NCBI GenBank assembly: GCA_018296165.2
Contig: JACKQL020000021.1
Span: 1-64,000, forward strand
Length of the DNA stretch: 64,000 nt
Direction: 5' to 3'
DNA from: Termitomyces sp. T153
Lineage: Eukaryota; Basidiomycota; Agaricomycetes; Agaricales; Lyophyllaceae
Part shown: positions 35,148 through 46,938 of the stretch, in pieces
Position numbering within the stretch: position 1 is the stretch's first letter
Layout: each line of letters opens with the position of its first letter
Notes under the pieces: generated by a model
The model's input: only the letters and a program-made list of their open reading frames with translations
What the model was told of the DNA's origin: nothing
The model's database searches: none
Translations under genes and position numbers: made by a program

Positions 35148-37303
35148 TGCAGCTTAGTGACTAGCAATCAGAGGTCCTGTTGTTGTACAGTTGCAAAGGT
35201 AATAATATTTCCATATAGTGAGTGATGTCTCTGATGGAAGTGGGGTCACCATCAAAGAGCTTGAGAAGGATAGGGGTGGAGAGGGTGCTGGAGGGCTTGT
35301 GGAGCAAGCATCACCAAGGATTCATCAACAAAGTTGTCAGTTGCACTATTATCAACCAGAATGGGGATGGAGCTGGCAGAGAAGGGGAAAGTGGTGTGAA
35401 GAAGAAGGGTGTTAGAAGAGTTTGATGGGTGGTGTGCTAGGAAGTTGTCCAGAGGAAGACTATTGCATGGAGAAATGCAGCTGGGGCAGAGAAGATGTCA
35501 GTGTCTGATCTGCAATTTAGTGCATCTTTGAGACCTAAAGCACTGACTCATTTTCTGTAAACCAGTAGTTGCAGTCTTTGCTGTCAATAGTACATACAGC
35601 ATGTCCCATTACCTGGCATTTAGGGTGATTACTGATGAAGTGTCCCTGCTCACTCCATAAGATACATGTGCCCTCTTTCTGTCATATCTCCTGTATCTCC
35701 TCTAGTATATCAAGCCAGGGCCTATTCCAGAGCCTGTTTGTACATAGAGCCTCTTGATCTTCTGCAGAATCCAGGGCATTGTCTGGCTTCTGGGGACTGT
35801 TAGGATTAGTATCCAGGAATTCTGGAGTCTCACAGAGGTCAGCAGCATTGAGTTGGGCAGGTGGGCAGGGCCCTAGGGGTTGGTTGGTACTGGTGGGTCC
35901 TTGTCTGGGGGAGGAGTGGGGTGTGAGATTGGTGAGAACTGTAGGAACTGAGGGTTGATTGCTGTTGGTTGCTCTAGCCTGCCAGTTGGTGTTGCTGGAG
36001 GGGTTTCAGGTGGTTTGAGGGGCTGTATTTTTGCTCTGGTCTTCCCAGTAATGTTGGTCAACCTGAGTAACAAGTGCTTTGTAGCCATTGTACATCATCT
36101 ACCTAGGTGCAAGGCAGAGGAAATCCTTGATTCTCTAGGGAAAAGCATGGCAGAGGGAAAACCAGAGAGCATTGTAGTTCTAGCCTGTTTCATAGGCCTC
36201 TTGTTCGAACCAGACAATGAAGGTTGTGAATCATTTGTTGTCATGCATCCAGAAGTTGGAGAAGTTTTCCTCCACTTTCACTTCAGTATCAAAAACTCCA
36301 AACTTACTGGAGAATTCCTGGGTGAAAATGAGCCAGTTCGAGAGCATGGGGTTGTTGAGGTTAAATTGGAGCAGTGCCATGTAGTCATTGAAGGCAATGC
36401 CCTGTAGGTATAAGGCAGCAAAGGCCACCTATGAGCTCTCAAGTTGGAAAGTAATAGGCTTAGCTTGGAACATGGTCAGACATTGGGTCAGAAAAATTCT
36501 CCATGTCTGGGGGTTGTGGCCAGTGAAGGGCTCCAGCTTCTGGATGTTGAGTTGCCTTCCTAGGCCAATGCATTGTAACTGTCATCCTGGGTATTCTAAT
36601 TTTGGGGCAGGGGTCTGGCATTATAGTAGTAATAATAGTTGTTCCTGCCTTTGTGCTGACAAAAGGTATCTATGGCCAGGCCCCATCTACCTGGAGGTCC
36701 ACTGTTAGGAGGCCTGCTACCTTGGGGTGGGCCAGCATTGCCTGGAGGAGGCCCTGGAATCCAGCAGGGTAGAGGGAGTCCTGCAGGGGCTGAAGTTGTT
36801 GGTGTTGGCAGGTTAGTTAGGTAGGGGATGGGTGGGGGTCAAAGTGGGGAGGCCTGTTCCAGAGTGGTGCTGGAGCTCCATTCTGATGGTTTTACAGCTT
36901 GTCAATATAGGAGAGGGTGTGGTTGTAAGTGAGGTTGTTGTTGACAGGGAGGGTTTGGGGGAGTCTCTGAGCATGTGGTGCAGGTTTAGTAGGTTGATTC
37001 CAGGTGCAGAAGGTGCTGGGGACAGAGTTTGTCTGAGGTGTGTGAGAGCCAGAGTGTGAGTGGCAGGTTGATTGAAGAGGGACCTCAGTATGTCAGACAT
37101 GGCATTGAGCTCTTCCTGCTGGTAGAGAATAGTGGCCAGGGCTTCATTTTGTACTCTAGTGAGTTCCTCTTTCTCATGGAAGAAGCAGGCTGAGTCCAAT
37201 GGGTCCTCAAATTGACAGGAGTTTGGACTAGTGTGGATTTCCTTGACCAGGTCATGGAGTTTGTTTTGGAGTTTGCATCTATTTCCAGAGTGTTACCACC
37301 TCT
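35148..37303 (-). mobile_element. Gypsy-A copy 3 fragment (gag and first protease)
   Basis: From right to left on the minus strand: gag from an internal point (VKEIHTSPNSCQFEDPLDSA at about 37210-37260), the proline-rich middle, the capsid region (KLDIQ-type segment near 36540, [10 protein letters not shown] near 36280), the zinc knuckle near 35640-35680, and the start of the protease domain (LKLFDGD, DITHYMEI, VTKLH) to 35150. Both ends are truncated: the gag N-terminus is missing at the mariner junction and pol stops at the Helitron junction. Frames are broken throughout. Confidence 0.85.
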
Positions 37304-38254
37304 CCCAGCTTTCCTACCCCAGTCCAACTCATACAGCCCCATACCATGAGATTATTCCCTCCTCTATGTTTTACAGTAAGTGTAGTGGTTTGGGTTGAAA
37401 TGCCTTTTCCTCATAGCTTCCAGACATACTGCTTCCCAACTGACCCAATCCTTGTCTCATCTGTCCACAACACTCTTTTCCAGTCCTCCACAGTCCAGTT
37501 CTGATGCTCTTGAGCCTATTTAAGTTGTAGTTGCCAATGTCTAGCTTTGAGCATAGGAACTTTCCTCTTTGTAGCAGACTAATACCCCTCCTCCTTCAGC
37601 ACATTCTGGGCAGTCTGAGGAGAGACAAGGTTGGAAATGATGATGTTGATAAAATTGGTGGCTTGAACAGCTGTATCAAGTCTCCCAGTTGAGAATTGTT
37701 GAACAATAGCCTGTTTATCACATGGAGTAAGCTAAGCTGGATGGCCTCCAGGATGGTTTTCCTTGTCCACCTCCAACTCTCTACCAATCCTCCCAATTGA
37801 AGACTTCCCTAGACCAGTTTTAGCCTCAATCTGACACAGAGAATACTCTTGAGTAAGGAGAGAAGCAACAGTAGAGCATTGTGCAGGAGAATGATGGTGG
37901 TTGAAGGTCAAGATGTGGTTCAACCAACTTGAACCACTCCCAAATATAACCAAACATGGTCACATGACTCTATTGATATTCCTACATGCAACTTACCCTT
38001 TATTTCTGACTAATATAGGGATATACTTGCAAGATTAGAAATGCTCAAAAAACTGTCCCAATGAGTGAATATTTCAAAATGGCCATTACTCCATCAGTTT
38101 TGATTTGAATTACATAAACTAGAATGCAATTTGTAGCTATGATGCCATAGTATTTTACATGATTTAACCAGAATATTAAATAGTTCCAATCCTTCATGCC
38201 AAGCTCATCTTTCAAAAAGTATAAAACATTGGGACACTTTTTTAAGCCACTGTA
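37304..38254 (-). mobile_element. Truncated Tc1/mariner-type transposon
   Basis: The right terminus reads, on the minus strand, TACAGTGGCTTAAAAAAGTG and starts at a TA inside a gypsy-B integrase. The minus strand then encodes a helix-turn-helix transposase: SPAQCSTVASLLTQEYSLC, TGLGKSSIGRIGRELE, NHPGGHPAKLTPCDKQ, NWTVEDWKRVLWTDETRIG (first catalytic Asp, near 37455) and LMVWGCMSWTGVGKL. The second and third catalytic residues and the left terminus are missing because the element is cut at about 37304 by gypsy-A copy 3. Stops are few, but the element is incomplete. Confidence 0.88.
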
Positions 38255-40990
38255 GCTTGGTGAATCAATTGGGTTATTGCATGGTTAGCATGCTCCATGG
38301 CACCATCCATTTGTGGGTGATAAGCACTTGGCAGCTTGAGCTTGACTCCAATCAAAGAGTGTAGGTGAGTCCAAAAAGTACTTGTAAAGTAACTATCTCA
38401 GTCACTACCAATGGCACAGAATAGTCCATGTAGGTTGTATACTTCCAAGAATATGAGCTCAGTCACATTTTTTGCTGCATATGTGGTTCTGCACAGTATG
38501 AGGTGAACCATCACAGTCAGATGGTTGATGATTACTGTAATTGAGTCAAATGTGGCATTGTGGCTTTTTGACTTGAAAAGGGGTCTGACAAAGTCAATAC
38601 CAATAACCTCCCAGAGTTGTGTAGGTACTGGCAGAGGCTGTAGGAGTCCATAAAGTTTGTGATTTGCTGGCTACATGCAGCTGCAAGTTTGACAAGTCTG
38701 ACAGTATGTGTGCACATCCTGATGGATTTCCTTCTACTAGGCCTGTTCCCTCAAGTAAGCTAATGTTTTATTTGTGCCTAGGTGGGCCAGGACTGAATGG
38801 GCATCTGATATATTACTATCTCTCAGAGGCTCCTTCCAGCTATTCAAACATTGGAAATGCACAATACATGAGTCCCATTTGTCTTAAGGTAGATAAGCTC
38901 ATCTTTAGTTGTTTCAAAGTTCTTATGCTTTTCAGCCACTTTTCAAAACATAGGATCTTCAAAGTACCTCCCTCAGATACTTTTGAGAAGGTCCAATGGT
39001 TTGCATTTCCTATTCAGCATTTCTGTCAGATTAATAGGTTGCTGTCTATCAGAAGTGAATTTGCTCAGATTTTTTCCTCATTAGTATTGCAGTTTTTGCT
39101 GGAATAGTATTATGAGTTTGCAGTTTTCATTTTTGGTAGTAGCCTTTCCCTCCTTTTGTCCTTGTGGGTCCTGGGGACCCCTTAGGATGAAACTCTGGCT
39201 CATTCATGCTGCAAACTTCCACATGGTCTCAGGCCTTCCTGTCTCTGCTAGTTGTGTATGTGGACCCTGACTGTTGTGAGGGTGGTACTGCTTTGTTCTT
39301 GCTCTCTATCACTGTGGTGACATTTCCCACTTCCACACTGTGCAGGCCACCAAACTTCCCTTCTTTGCCAACTAACACTGGCATCAAAATACCATGGTCT
39401 TTTAGTAAGTCATTATTTATAATGTCATGGTAGGTATACTCACTTCTTGCCTGGACTATGCCTGGTTCATCAAAAGCATAGAGTCTTGATAGGGCATCTG
39501 GAGGGATGTTCTCTATGCCTGGCACATACTCAACTGTGAAATGAAATTCAGCAATCTTCTTGAGCCATTGGACCTAGCAGCCTGACAAGTTCTTCTAGTT
39601 CAGCAGGTGAATCAGCCCTTATGGTCTGTGTATCATTCAAATCTCACTCTGCAGGATGTTGCAATGCTACAACATTGTCTCAACACCTGCCAGCATTCCA
39701 ATCTCATGGACTGCATTATTCTGCTGCATAGAGGTTCAAATTGCAGCAACTCTTGCAGTCTACCAGTCTTTTTGCTGGCTGATCATGCCTGCTATCCTAG
39801 TCCCATCAGTGATGACATTGATGAGTTTGGCATCACAACCATATATTAGAGGTTTTTTATGATGATTCCTGCACTGTGCTGTCAGCCATTTGATGTCCTC
39901 ATGTGCATGTTGATGGGTGTATTCCCATTGGAAGGAAACTGTATCACCTGTCATCTGTGTAGAACCCTCATCAGGATCCTTCCTTGGTTAATGTTGTTGG
40001 CCAGGTATTCCACAGCCCCTAGAGATCCCTGCAATATACCCTAATTGATGGGCATTTTCCATTTGATTAGGGCATCCACCTTATCTGGGTCTATGCAGAC
40101 ACCATGGTCATTGACAATTCATCCTAGCACCTTCATTTCTTTGCATAAGAAGTGGATTTTTTGTTTTGCCCAGGTAAAGCCTCTCTCTCTTCAAGATGTT
40201 GATGACAAGCTTGACATGTTTGACATGATTTTCTACAGTATTGGAATAAATGATAATTTCATCTAAGTATATGTCTAGGAACCTGCCTAAATAGGCCAAG
40301 AATATGTGGTTCATCAGGGCTTGATGGGTAGCCAGTGCATTGCAATCCCCTTGCTGCAAAATATTGTTAACTATATGACCATCAGGTGTGCTTACTGCAG
40401 ACCTATTAACATGTTTGGATATTATCTGTATCTGCCCATAAGCCTGTCCAACAAGTATCAATTGATACCTGCCATGCACCACATGACAAAGAATTCCATC
40501 AATGTCTGGGAGTAGAGAGGATTGTTTTATGGTATTGGCATTACAGGCATGCAAATCAAACATGGTATGCATATGGGGTGCTTTGCCAAATTTGACTGGT
40601 CCCATTTTGCATAGTAGCATAGGTATAGTATTCCCAATACTGGTTACCTGGCACCATCCACTACTGACATAAGCATCCTGTTCATTGGGGCCACATTGCC
40701 TCCAGGCAATGGGAAGGGCACCAGGAGTAGATATTCTTAGGGTCTATGAGGGGAATTCTATAGTTGATTGCTTGCAAGGGGGGTCACAGGGTCTCCCTCA
40801 CCATCTTGCACATACTGCTAGCATATTTATGCAAATACTCATGTATTTGTTCCAGATTTTTGTTGTACACCTGTTGGGGGACCACTGTAGCCAGGCCCCT
40901 GAATTCTTTCTTTTATTCAGAACAACTGCTTATTGTAGACCTCCCATTGTTGGGTCATGTGATTAGGTCAGCATGTGCATGGTTGTGACC
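38255..40990 (-). mobile_element. Gypsy-B copy 2 (RT, RNase H, integrase), interrupted by mariner
   Basis: From right to left on the minus strand: the pre-RT linker (IPLIDPKNIYSWWCPSHC) near 40720-40780, RT with LLPDIDGILCHVVHG, TPDGHIVNNILQQGDCNA and the catalytic box YLDE (YLDD expected) near 40270, RNase H around 39760-40000, the linker with MPGIENIPPDALSRLYAFDE at 39470-39525, and the integrase at 38270-39000. The last integrase block (AYHPQMDGAMEHANHAI) runs to the TA where the mariner begins. The gag part is not present to the right, where a Helitron half follows. Many stops. Confidence 0.85.
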
Positions 40991-41067
40991 ATGCATGTGC
41001 AAGTCACATGATCTTTCTGTCCTACTGTCATGGTAGTGGCCCAGATGGAGATGAATTTGGTTGATCT

Positions 41068-43165
41068 AGAAGTTCTCTCATAATATGCCTGGCCTGCTTG
41101 TATAAGTTAATGAAGGGATTGACTCTGGCAAGCATATCCTGCAAAGAGGCCATTATCTGAGGGTCAAGCCTGGAATTGTTCTGTATGAAAAGCCAATTGC
41201 TGGTTGTAGTCATAAAAGTAGAGTTGTGCATATACAGGCTGATTGCCTTCAATGGAATGCAAGGCATCTGTCAAATGATAGAGTTTTCCATTGATACTAA
41301 AGTTGTATGGTCCAGGAGCATTTATAATGGCATAGTCAATTTTAACTCCCAGAGATGTGAATGCACAAGCTGCATTGTATTGACAGATAGATTTTTAAAA
41401 GTGTCAGAGAGAGGATGATGGTCATGGAGTAGGTTCAGTAAATCTGCTGGACCATCTCAAAGTCTGGGCAAATTCATTTGGCCTTGTAAGCAGCACATGC
41501 CAAACTTCAAATTGTTTCTGGTAGACTTGGTGAGCTTTTCAGCATCAAAACATAGAGCTTGGCAGTGTGGACATATGACAGTCATAGGACCAAGATAGTG
41601 TGCAGGGTATTCAATCAAGTAAGGTTGCCCTCCTATTAGAATTGGCTGAACAGGGCCAAGCTGTGGTGGAATAGGAAGTCCAAGGGGAGGCTGCTCAGCA
41701 GGATTTTGTAGTCCTGCTGGATGATTGGGTAGGGCAAGGTCCAAGTCTTCTGCAGGTCTCTGTTGAACAGGATCAACATATTCCAAGTCATCATCAGAAG
41801 GCATGTCATCTTGAGGACCCAATAGATTATTAAGGGGAGGATCTGATTGCTCTGCTGGTTCATGTTCTGCAGAATCAACATATTCCAATTCATCATCAGA
41901 AGGTATGTCATACTGAAGACCTAGACCATTGAAGTCCTCTTCAGATCAGCTATATGTTGCTCTTCCCAGCCTTAAAAGATACTTTGAGCCATATCTACCA
42001 TTCAAAGGCCTATATTTGGGATTCAGATCAATATGCTACTGAACTTGGTTAGTTAAAGTAGCATTTCAAAGATGTGTTTGACTGACCTCTTGTTTCTGTT
42101 GTGTCAATCTTTCCTCCTTCCTCAGCCTTTCCTGATGCAAGATGGCTAAAGCTTGTTGTTGCCTCTCCTGCTCTTCAACCATAGCAATATGTCTCAGCCT
42201 TTGCTGCTCCTGCAATGCTGCCAGTGCATGCTGTTGTTGGATCAAGTGGTTTTCCTTTATTTCTCTATAAGCATTTGGTCTCACTCTTCTCCATGCAGGA
42301 GCAGGTAGAGAAGGCACCAATCTAAGTAATGGATTCTGCAAAGGAGCATCCCAACCTTCTGGCAAGACTGTTTCTGGATTGACCATAGCAGCTTGAGCAA
42401 TAGCAGACTGAGTGAGTCTATTGCCTCTTTGATGTATAGAAGCAGGTAAAGGTAGCACCATTCTAGGGATAGGATTCTGTAAAGGAGCATCCCACCCTTC
42501 AGGACAAACAGTTTCAGGATCACTATAGAACATGGATCATCAGCAGCAGGTGGCTGCCTAATAGGTCTTCCTGAAGAGCCAGAAGTAGTGGCTATAGATT
42601 GGTGATTAAGCCTCAAGCCCTCAGACCCCATACACCCAGATCCCATAGATTGATTAATACCCCCAGTTCCCATACCCCCAGGCCCAAATTGAAGTGGTGG
42701 AACAACTACAGTATTGATCTGTTCCAAAGATCTATTGTTTCTATTTCCACAATGATCATCAGGATCTGTCATTTGTAACTGTTCAAGTCTCCTTTGAATC
42801 CTAGCTTGTTGCCTTTGGCTTTCAGGAGTAGTAGGTGGTTGCCTGAAACATCCATTGTTAAGCATTTTAATAATCAAAAGCCATTAAAATTAACTTACAT
42901 GATGAGATATTCAATATATCAATAGCTCAGTGTGGTTAAGGATTTACTAATAAGCTTGTTAGTCAACATCAATCAATCAATAGATGTGACTAAACATAAT
43001 TTGTCATGTGGCCTCCTTTGTCCAACTTCAGAAACCCCCAATGTTTGGTCATGTTGTGTCAAAAAACATGCAAAGCATGAAAAACAGTGTCCACTAAATT
43101 GCATTTGGCATTTTTCACATATGCAGGCTATCTGGCATGTTTTACACATAGTCAAAAGATGAAGA
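41068..43165 (-). mobile_element. Helitron fragment, 5' half
   Basis: Matches the right-hand Helitron from about 59265 to 61410 in reverse. It holds the short Cys-rich first frame (43155-42973), the Gln/Arg-rich ORF with the PETVLPEGWDAPLQNP duplication (42877-42066), the DDLEYVDP repeats and the CPHCQAL zinc-like segment (41911-41457), and the Helitron N-terminal block ending KQARHIMREL near 41068. The remaining part lies at 34530-35147 in opposite orientation. Frames are broken in several places. Confidence 0.88.
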
Positions 43166-43329
43166 CTTAATCAAAGTGCAAAACCAGCCAAGTTAACCAA
43201 AAAGGAAGGTTCTTGGTCAGCCTTATCCAGCACAAAAGTCATTGCATAGGCACAGCTGCTTTTCCAGGAGTTGTTGCATGATATATAAATGAGCTATGGT
43301 CTGTGCATTTGGCACAGGTCTGTAGCTCT

Positions 43330-43490
43330 TGCTACATTCCAGAGCTAACCTCACTTTGTTTAGTTAGGTCCTTGTATCTCATAAAGTCAATGCTGAGATC
43401 CAGACACAACCTCACTTTGTTTGGTTAGGCTCTTGTATTTTGTTAATTCAATGCTGAGATCCAGACTTTGTCTACTTGGGTCTTTGATTT
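43330..43490. repeat. Degenerate 59-bp-type minisatellite (left partner)
   Basis: Two to three diverged copies of the unit AACCTCACTTTGTTTGGTTA with TCTTGTATTTTGTTAATTCA, ending GCTGAGATCCAGAC. The same unit forms a five-copy array at 55864-56155. The lead-in sequence (GGCACAGGTCTGTAGCTCTT) is shared as well. Confidence 0.75.
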
Positions 43491-43537
43491 TCTATTGTAC
43501 CAGTTCCACTTTGAAATAATCAAGATTGTCAGAGAAA

Positions 43538-43802
43538 TGGAGCTTTTCCACTTATTCTCTCTTTTTTTTCTATTAATGTGCTTATAGTCCTGTCATTGTT
43601 TATATCAGCAGACATAAGTCTTTACTATTATTTCTGCTATATTATCTTCAGTCAAATAAAGCTTTTGACTTCATTCTTTCAGGAAGTAACATTAGAAGTG
43701 GTGATCATGTCCTATTAATCCCCCCTATTACATCTTAATATTCTAGACTCCATGATCAAATCCAGACCAAACCTCACTGGAGCTTTTCCACTTATTCTCT
43801 CT
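43538..43802. repeat. 25-bp direct repeats, 240 bp apart
   Basis: 43538-43562 and 43778-43802 are identical over 25 bp (TGGAGCTTTTCCACTTATTC and five more bases). The segment between is AT-rich with no gene. This could be a small duplication or the ends of an unrecognised insertion. Confidence 0.7.
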
Positions 43803-43888
43803 CACCATTCCAACCTAGGTTTTTTTTTATTATCTATAATATATGGGACGACTCCTGGGAAAGTGGCTGTGCACTCAATATATGCGAC

Positions 43889-44889
43889 TGTCAGGTTCCG
43901 CTGACGACAGGGGCTCAGTACACTGGCGAGTCCTTACTAGGCGGACGCAATGTCCTGCGCTTATAACCAGGCGTCCAGAGTTGGAGCGGAGGTGGGGAAA
44001 GCTTGCAAGGGGCCCCTAGGGAGAGCGGCCCGAGTAAGTCCTGAGTGATTTGGAGGGGTCTAAGACTGGAGGTACTGGTCGTTGACCCAGGGCGGGTGTC
44101 AGGGCTAGTTAGTGGGCGCACAAGTAGATTGTGGGGTAGGCGGAGGCTTCTCAGCTGATGGGGGGCGGGGTCGGAGCTGGACAGGGGATTACCGGGGCTT
44201 GGTGGGTTCCGGGGCTGAGCGGGTAGCGAGGTCCGGAGTTGTCATTAAGAATGTTCAGGTCGTGGTGCGTGCGCGGAGTTCATTACTGACATAGGGAGCA
44301 AGGGGACTTCAGAGGAACAAAGGAAATATATACAGTCAAGACGAGACGGAGACGAGACGAGACTGAGAAAAGATAGATTCGAAGCCTAGAAACAGAAATA
44401 GAGACAAGACGAGAGACGAAACATAAGAAACCGGTAAAATGTAATATCAAGACTAAAGTTTGAGGAGTTCTTCTATGACTTATATACCGACTACTGGGTG
44501 CCTCTGAGGGCGGCGGATATGATGGCGGGGGTCGACGGAGCTGTGCTGAGTCGACGGGTGTCAGGTACAATCCAAGGTCGGGCTGCAGCGGTATTCTGAT
44601 GGGATCAGTTGGGGGCGCGGCCACTCCAGGGATGTCATGACACTCCGGGACAGGTCGGATAAACTAGGGTAGGGGGTCGGGGACATATGACGTGGCCAGG
44701 AACGGTGGGGGAAGGTTTCAAGGGGGTGTTGATGGCTACGGAGAGGGAGTTGCTGTCGGGGTTTGCCGGAGAAGCGTCGGAGTTGTCCAGTGTGGGCATT
44801 GAAAGTGTGGGCGGGGTTCCGGGGAGTTAGGTGGGAATTCGGGAGGGGTTGGGAGCAGTGTCTAGGGAGCTAGGGAGTGGGTCATGACA
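43889..44889 (-). repeat. 3' LTR of gypsy-A copy 4
   Basis: Begins TGTCAGGTTCCGCTGACGAC and ends GGGTCATGACA. Next to its inner edge lies the polypurine tract. Comparison of the first roughly 400 bp with the 5' LTR shows about 19 differences, 18 of them transitions and about 17 at CpG positions. Confidence 0.97.
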
Positions 44890-44902
44890 TCACCCCCCCT
44901 TC
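44890..44902 (-). promoter_or_regulatory. Polypurine tract
   Basis: The minus strand reads GAAGGGGGGGTGA directly before the 3' LTR, the expected position and composition of the plus-strand primer for LTR retrotransposon reverse transcription. Confidence 0.9.
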
Positions 44903-44964
44903 AGCGTCGAGACCCTTGAGATGCGGGGAGCGAGTCGGGGACCGGTAGGGCATGGGAATCAAAG

Positions 44965-44982
44965 TTGATCAATATTGATCAA
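44965..44982. promoter_or_regulatory. 18-bp perfect palindrome upstream of the antisense gene
   Basis: TTGATCAATATTGATCAA is its own reverse complement. It lies about 140 bp upstream of the likely start codon of the antisense gene at 45103, in otherwise GC-rich sequence, with an AT-rich box (TTAATTTATTAAAAG) at 45052-45066 in between. It could be an operator-like dimer site. This is inference from position and symmetry only. Confidence 0.4.
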
Positions 44983-45102
44983 ACCGCAGCGAGCGGCGGC
45001 GGCATGGGGAAGGAAGTTGAGGTGCAGCCGCCGTTCATCAGGGGCCCCTTCTTAATTTATTAAAAGAGGTGGATGCACCCAAGAGTCTGCCAGCTTGTTG
45101 CA

Positions 45103-45859
45103 ATGTCTTCTTCAGCTTATTCTCCCACAGCATCTAGGTCGCCGTCCCCGCCTTCTCAGCCATCGTCCTCCGAAGATTCAGAGGGTCGCCGAGATCGCTG
45201 TCGGGTCGAGGCGATGTACCATAGTCGTGAGTGCGGCCTGTTCGATGTACCCCAGAACACTGATTGTCCCTTCACAGAGTTGTCCGCGGCCGTGGCTGGT
45301 CCCTCAGGGCCACTGTCTGGTGCAGATGCGACGCAGCCCCCGGCGGGCGTGGTCACTTCTGCGCGTTCCAAGTCTGGCATTTGCCCGGGGGTGGTCCGGC
45401 TTGTCCCAGAGGGTTCGAGGGTGGTACAGGCGGAGGTGATGCCGGAGCAGTTTGCCAAGGCGGTGGGTCGGGCGAGGGGTCCCTCCACCCTCGAGTGGTG
45501 TCAGGCAGTGGCCCTGGTGAGTGGCCACTTAGCTTCATGTTTCCCGGACCAACATGCCCCTGCAGTGTGCGTCTTGTACCCGACAAGGGGAGCAGTGTGA
45601 GTTCGAGGAACCGGCATTGGGGGTACGGCGGGACACGTCGGTGTGCCTTCCATGCCATTCGTGGCATGAGAAGTGCTCCGTCACCCTGAGTTGGTGGGCC
45701 GTTTGCGTCGCGGCAGAGCAAGGGTGGGATCAGGGTTGGGTCACAGCACAGCTGGAGGAAGGACGGAAGGGCAGGGTGTCAGGGAGGGGCTCCGGGGTTG
45801 GGGAAGGGGAACGGGTTAGCGCGCCTGTCATGAAGGTGGGCCCTCCGCGGGGTGGACGG
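45103..45859 (+). pseudogene. Antisense accessory gene, 5' part: Ser/Pro-rich leader and Zn2Cys6-like cluster
   Basis: It starts at an ATG (45103; an in-frame ATG at 45073 is possible) with a Ser/Pro-rich leader, then GVVRLVPEGSRVVQAEVMPE and WCQAVALVSGHLASCFPDQ. A one-base shift near 45550 moves to the next frame, which carries CX2CX6C-X15-CX2CX6C (45566-45676; CASCTRQGEQC then CLPCHSWHEKC) and AAEQGWDQGWVTAQLEEGRK. The cysteine spacing is that of fungal Zn2Cys6 clusters apart from a long middle loop, so DNA or RNA binding is possible. The frame ends only because of the insert at 45860. Function is unknown; I recall similar unnamed Agaricomycete proteins but made no search. Confidence 0.6.
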
Positions 45860-46938
45860 TGATGAGCCCCAGTTATCGCTGAGCACCTTTTTTGGCAGTT
45901 TGGACTTAGCGGCAGCTGACTACTTCGAATTTGACACAAGTCACAACACTCAGCGCACGGGACTTAGCCCGAGGATTGGACCGAAGCACAAGACTCTAGC
46001 GACCATGAGACTTATTGATCACGGGGAACATCACGCAAAGCCTGGAACTTGGGCCTGGACCATCAAGGCCTAGACCCCCTTGGCAACAATTATTAGTGAC
46101 CTTAGCGATCCTGGCGACAAGATGGTGTTCCTTTACTATATATGGACATATTACCAGACGCGTATTTTTGTTACTATCATTCCCCTTGTCGAGCTTACCA
46201 ACATCCCCGAACGGTGTTCATACTTCAGGTATTGACATCGGACTTGTTCTCTTTTTGGTTCTTATTAGCAATTAGTCGTCGCCAAAGCTTCACCTATGAC
46301 TTTTTACTTAGTTATGGACTGACGCCTGGCATGCAACCTAAACAGAGTGGCAGACGCCGCCGCTAGTGGCGCTTAATTACTTACCTTCCCTTACTATACT
46401 TCAAAAACGTATAAATACTGCCTGTACATAGACATCACCCCATTGAATTTTACCATCGAATCACCATCGTATCACTCCCCTCTCTATAAGCTGCCAGCCT
46501 CAGATCTCATTTGCCCCGTCTCATTCCCTTGTCTCATCTTTGACTTTGGCTTAGCGACAAGCCTCTTCGACCTCGACCTCAACTTAGTGTGGTACCGACT
46601 ACGGGTGCCTATTAGCGTTATTTCAACTTAGCGACTCTAGCAATTACGGCTAGCGACAACTTTACGTTCGTCCTTCTATCTCAGTTTTACTCTTACTGCT
46701 GTCTCTCTCTTTTACTCTCCCCGCCACCGTTTTAAGTTCGCTGCGACTATTGTTAGCTGTAGCGACTATTTTTGGCTTCACTTCCACGCCACCACTTTCG
46801 CTCTAGTTCTCTGGGACGGTTACTGACTCGCCCTCAACTATTAACTTCCTACTGCCAGCTACCCTATCTAGTGACGAGTGTTAGGTTCTTTTTTTTTTAG
46901 GTTTCCTGCACGGCACTAGGCGGCATAGGAGCACATCA
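45860..46938 (+). mobile_element. 1079-bp solo-LTR-like insert in the antisense gene
   Basis: Begins TGATGAGCCCC and ends GCACATCA (terminal TGATG/CATCA), with ACGG on both sides (45856-45859 and 46939-46942). Base composition differs from the GC-rich flanks. A TATAAATA box lies at about 46410, followed by CT-rich sequence, as in an LTR promoter. TTAGCGAC-type motifs recur through it (near 46100, 46552, 46630, 46650, 46757). Excision with one ACGG removes 1083 bp (a multiple of three) and joins the gene in frame (GPPRGGR to KEGAPSRQ). No LTR of this type is seen elsewhere in the window. Confidence 0.8.

Noticed and set aside
40800..41067. Possible continuation of gypsy-A copy 2 at the far inversion breakpoint
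   Set aside because: A short resemblance to 6080-6115 was seen but does not extend; likely chance.
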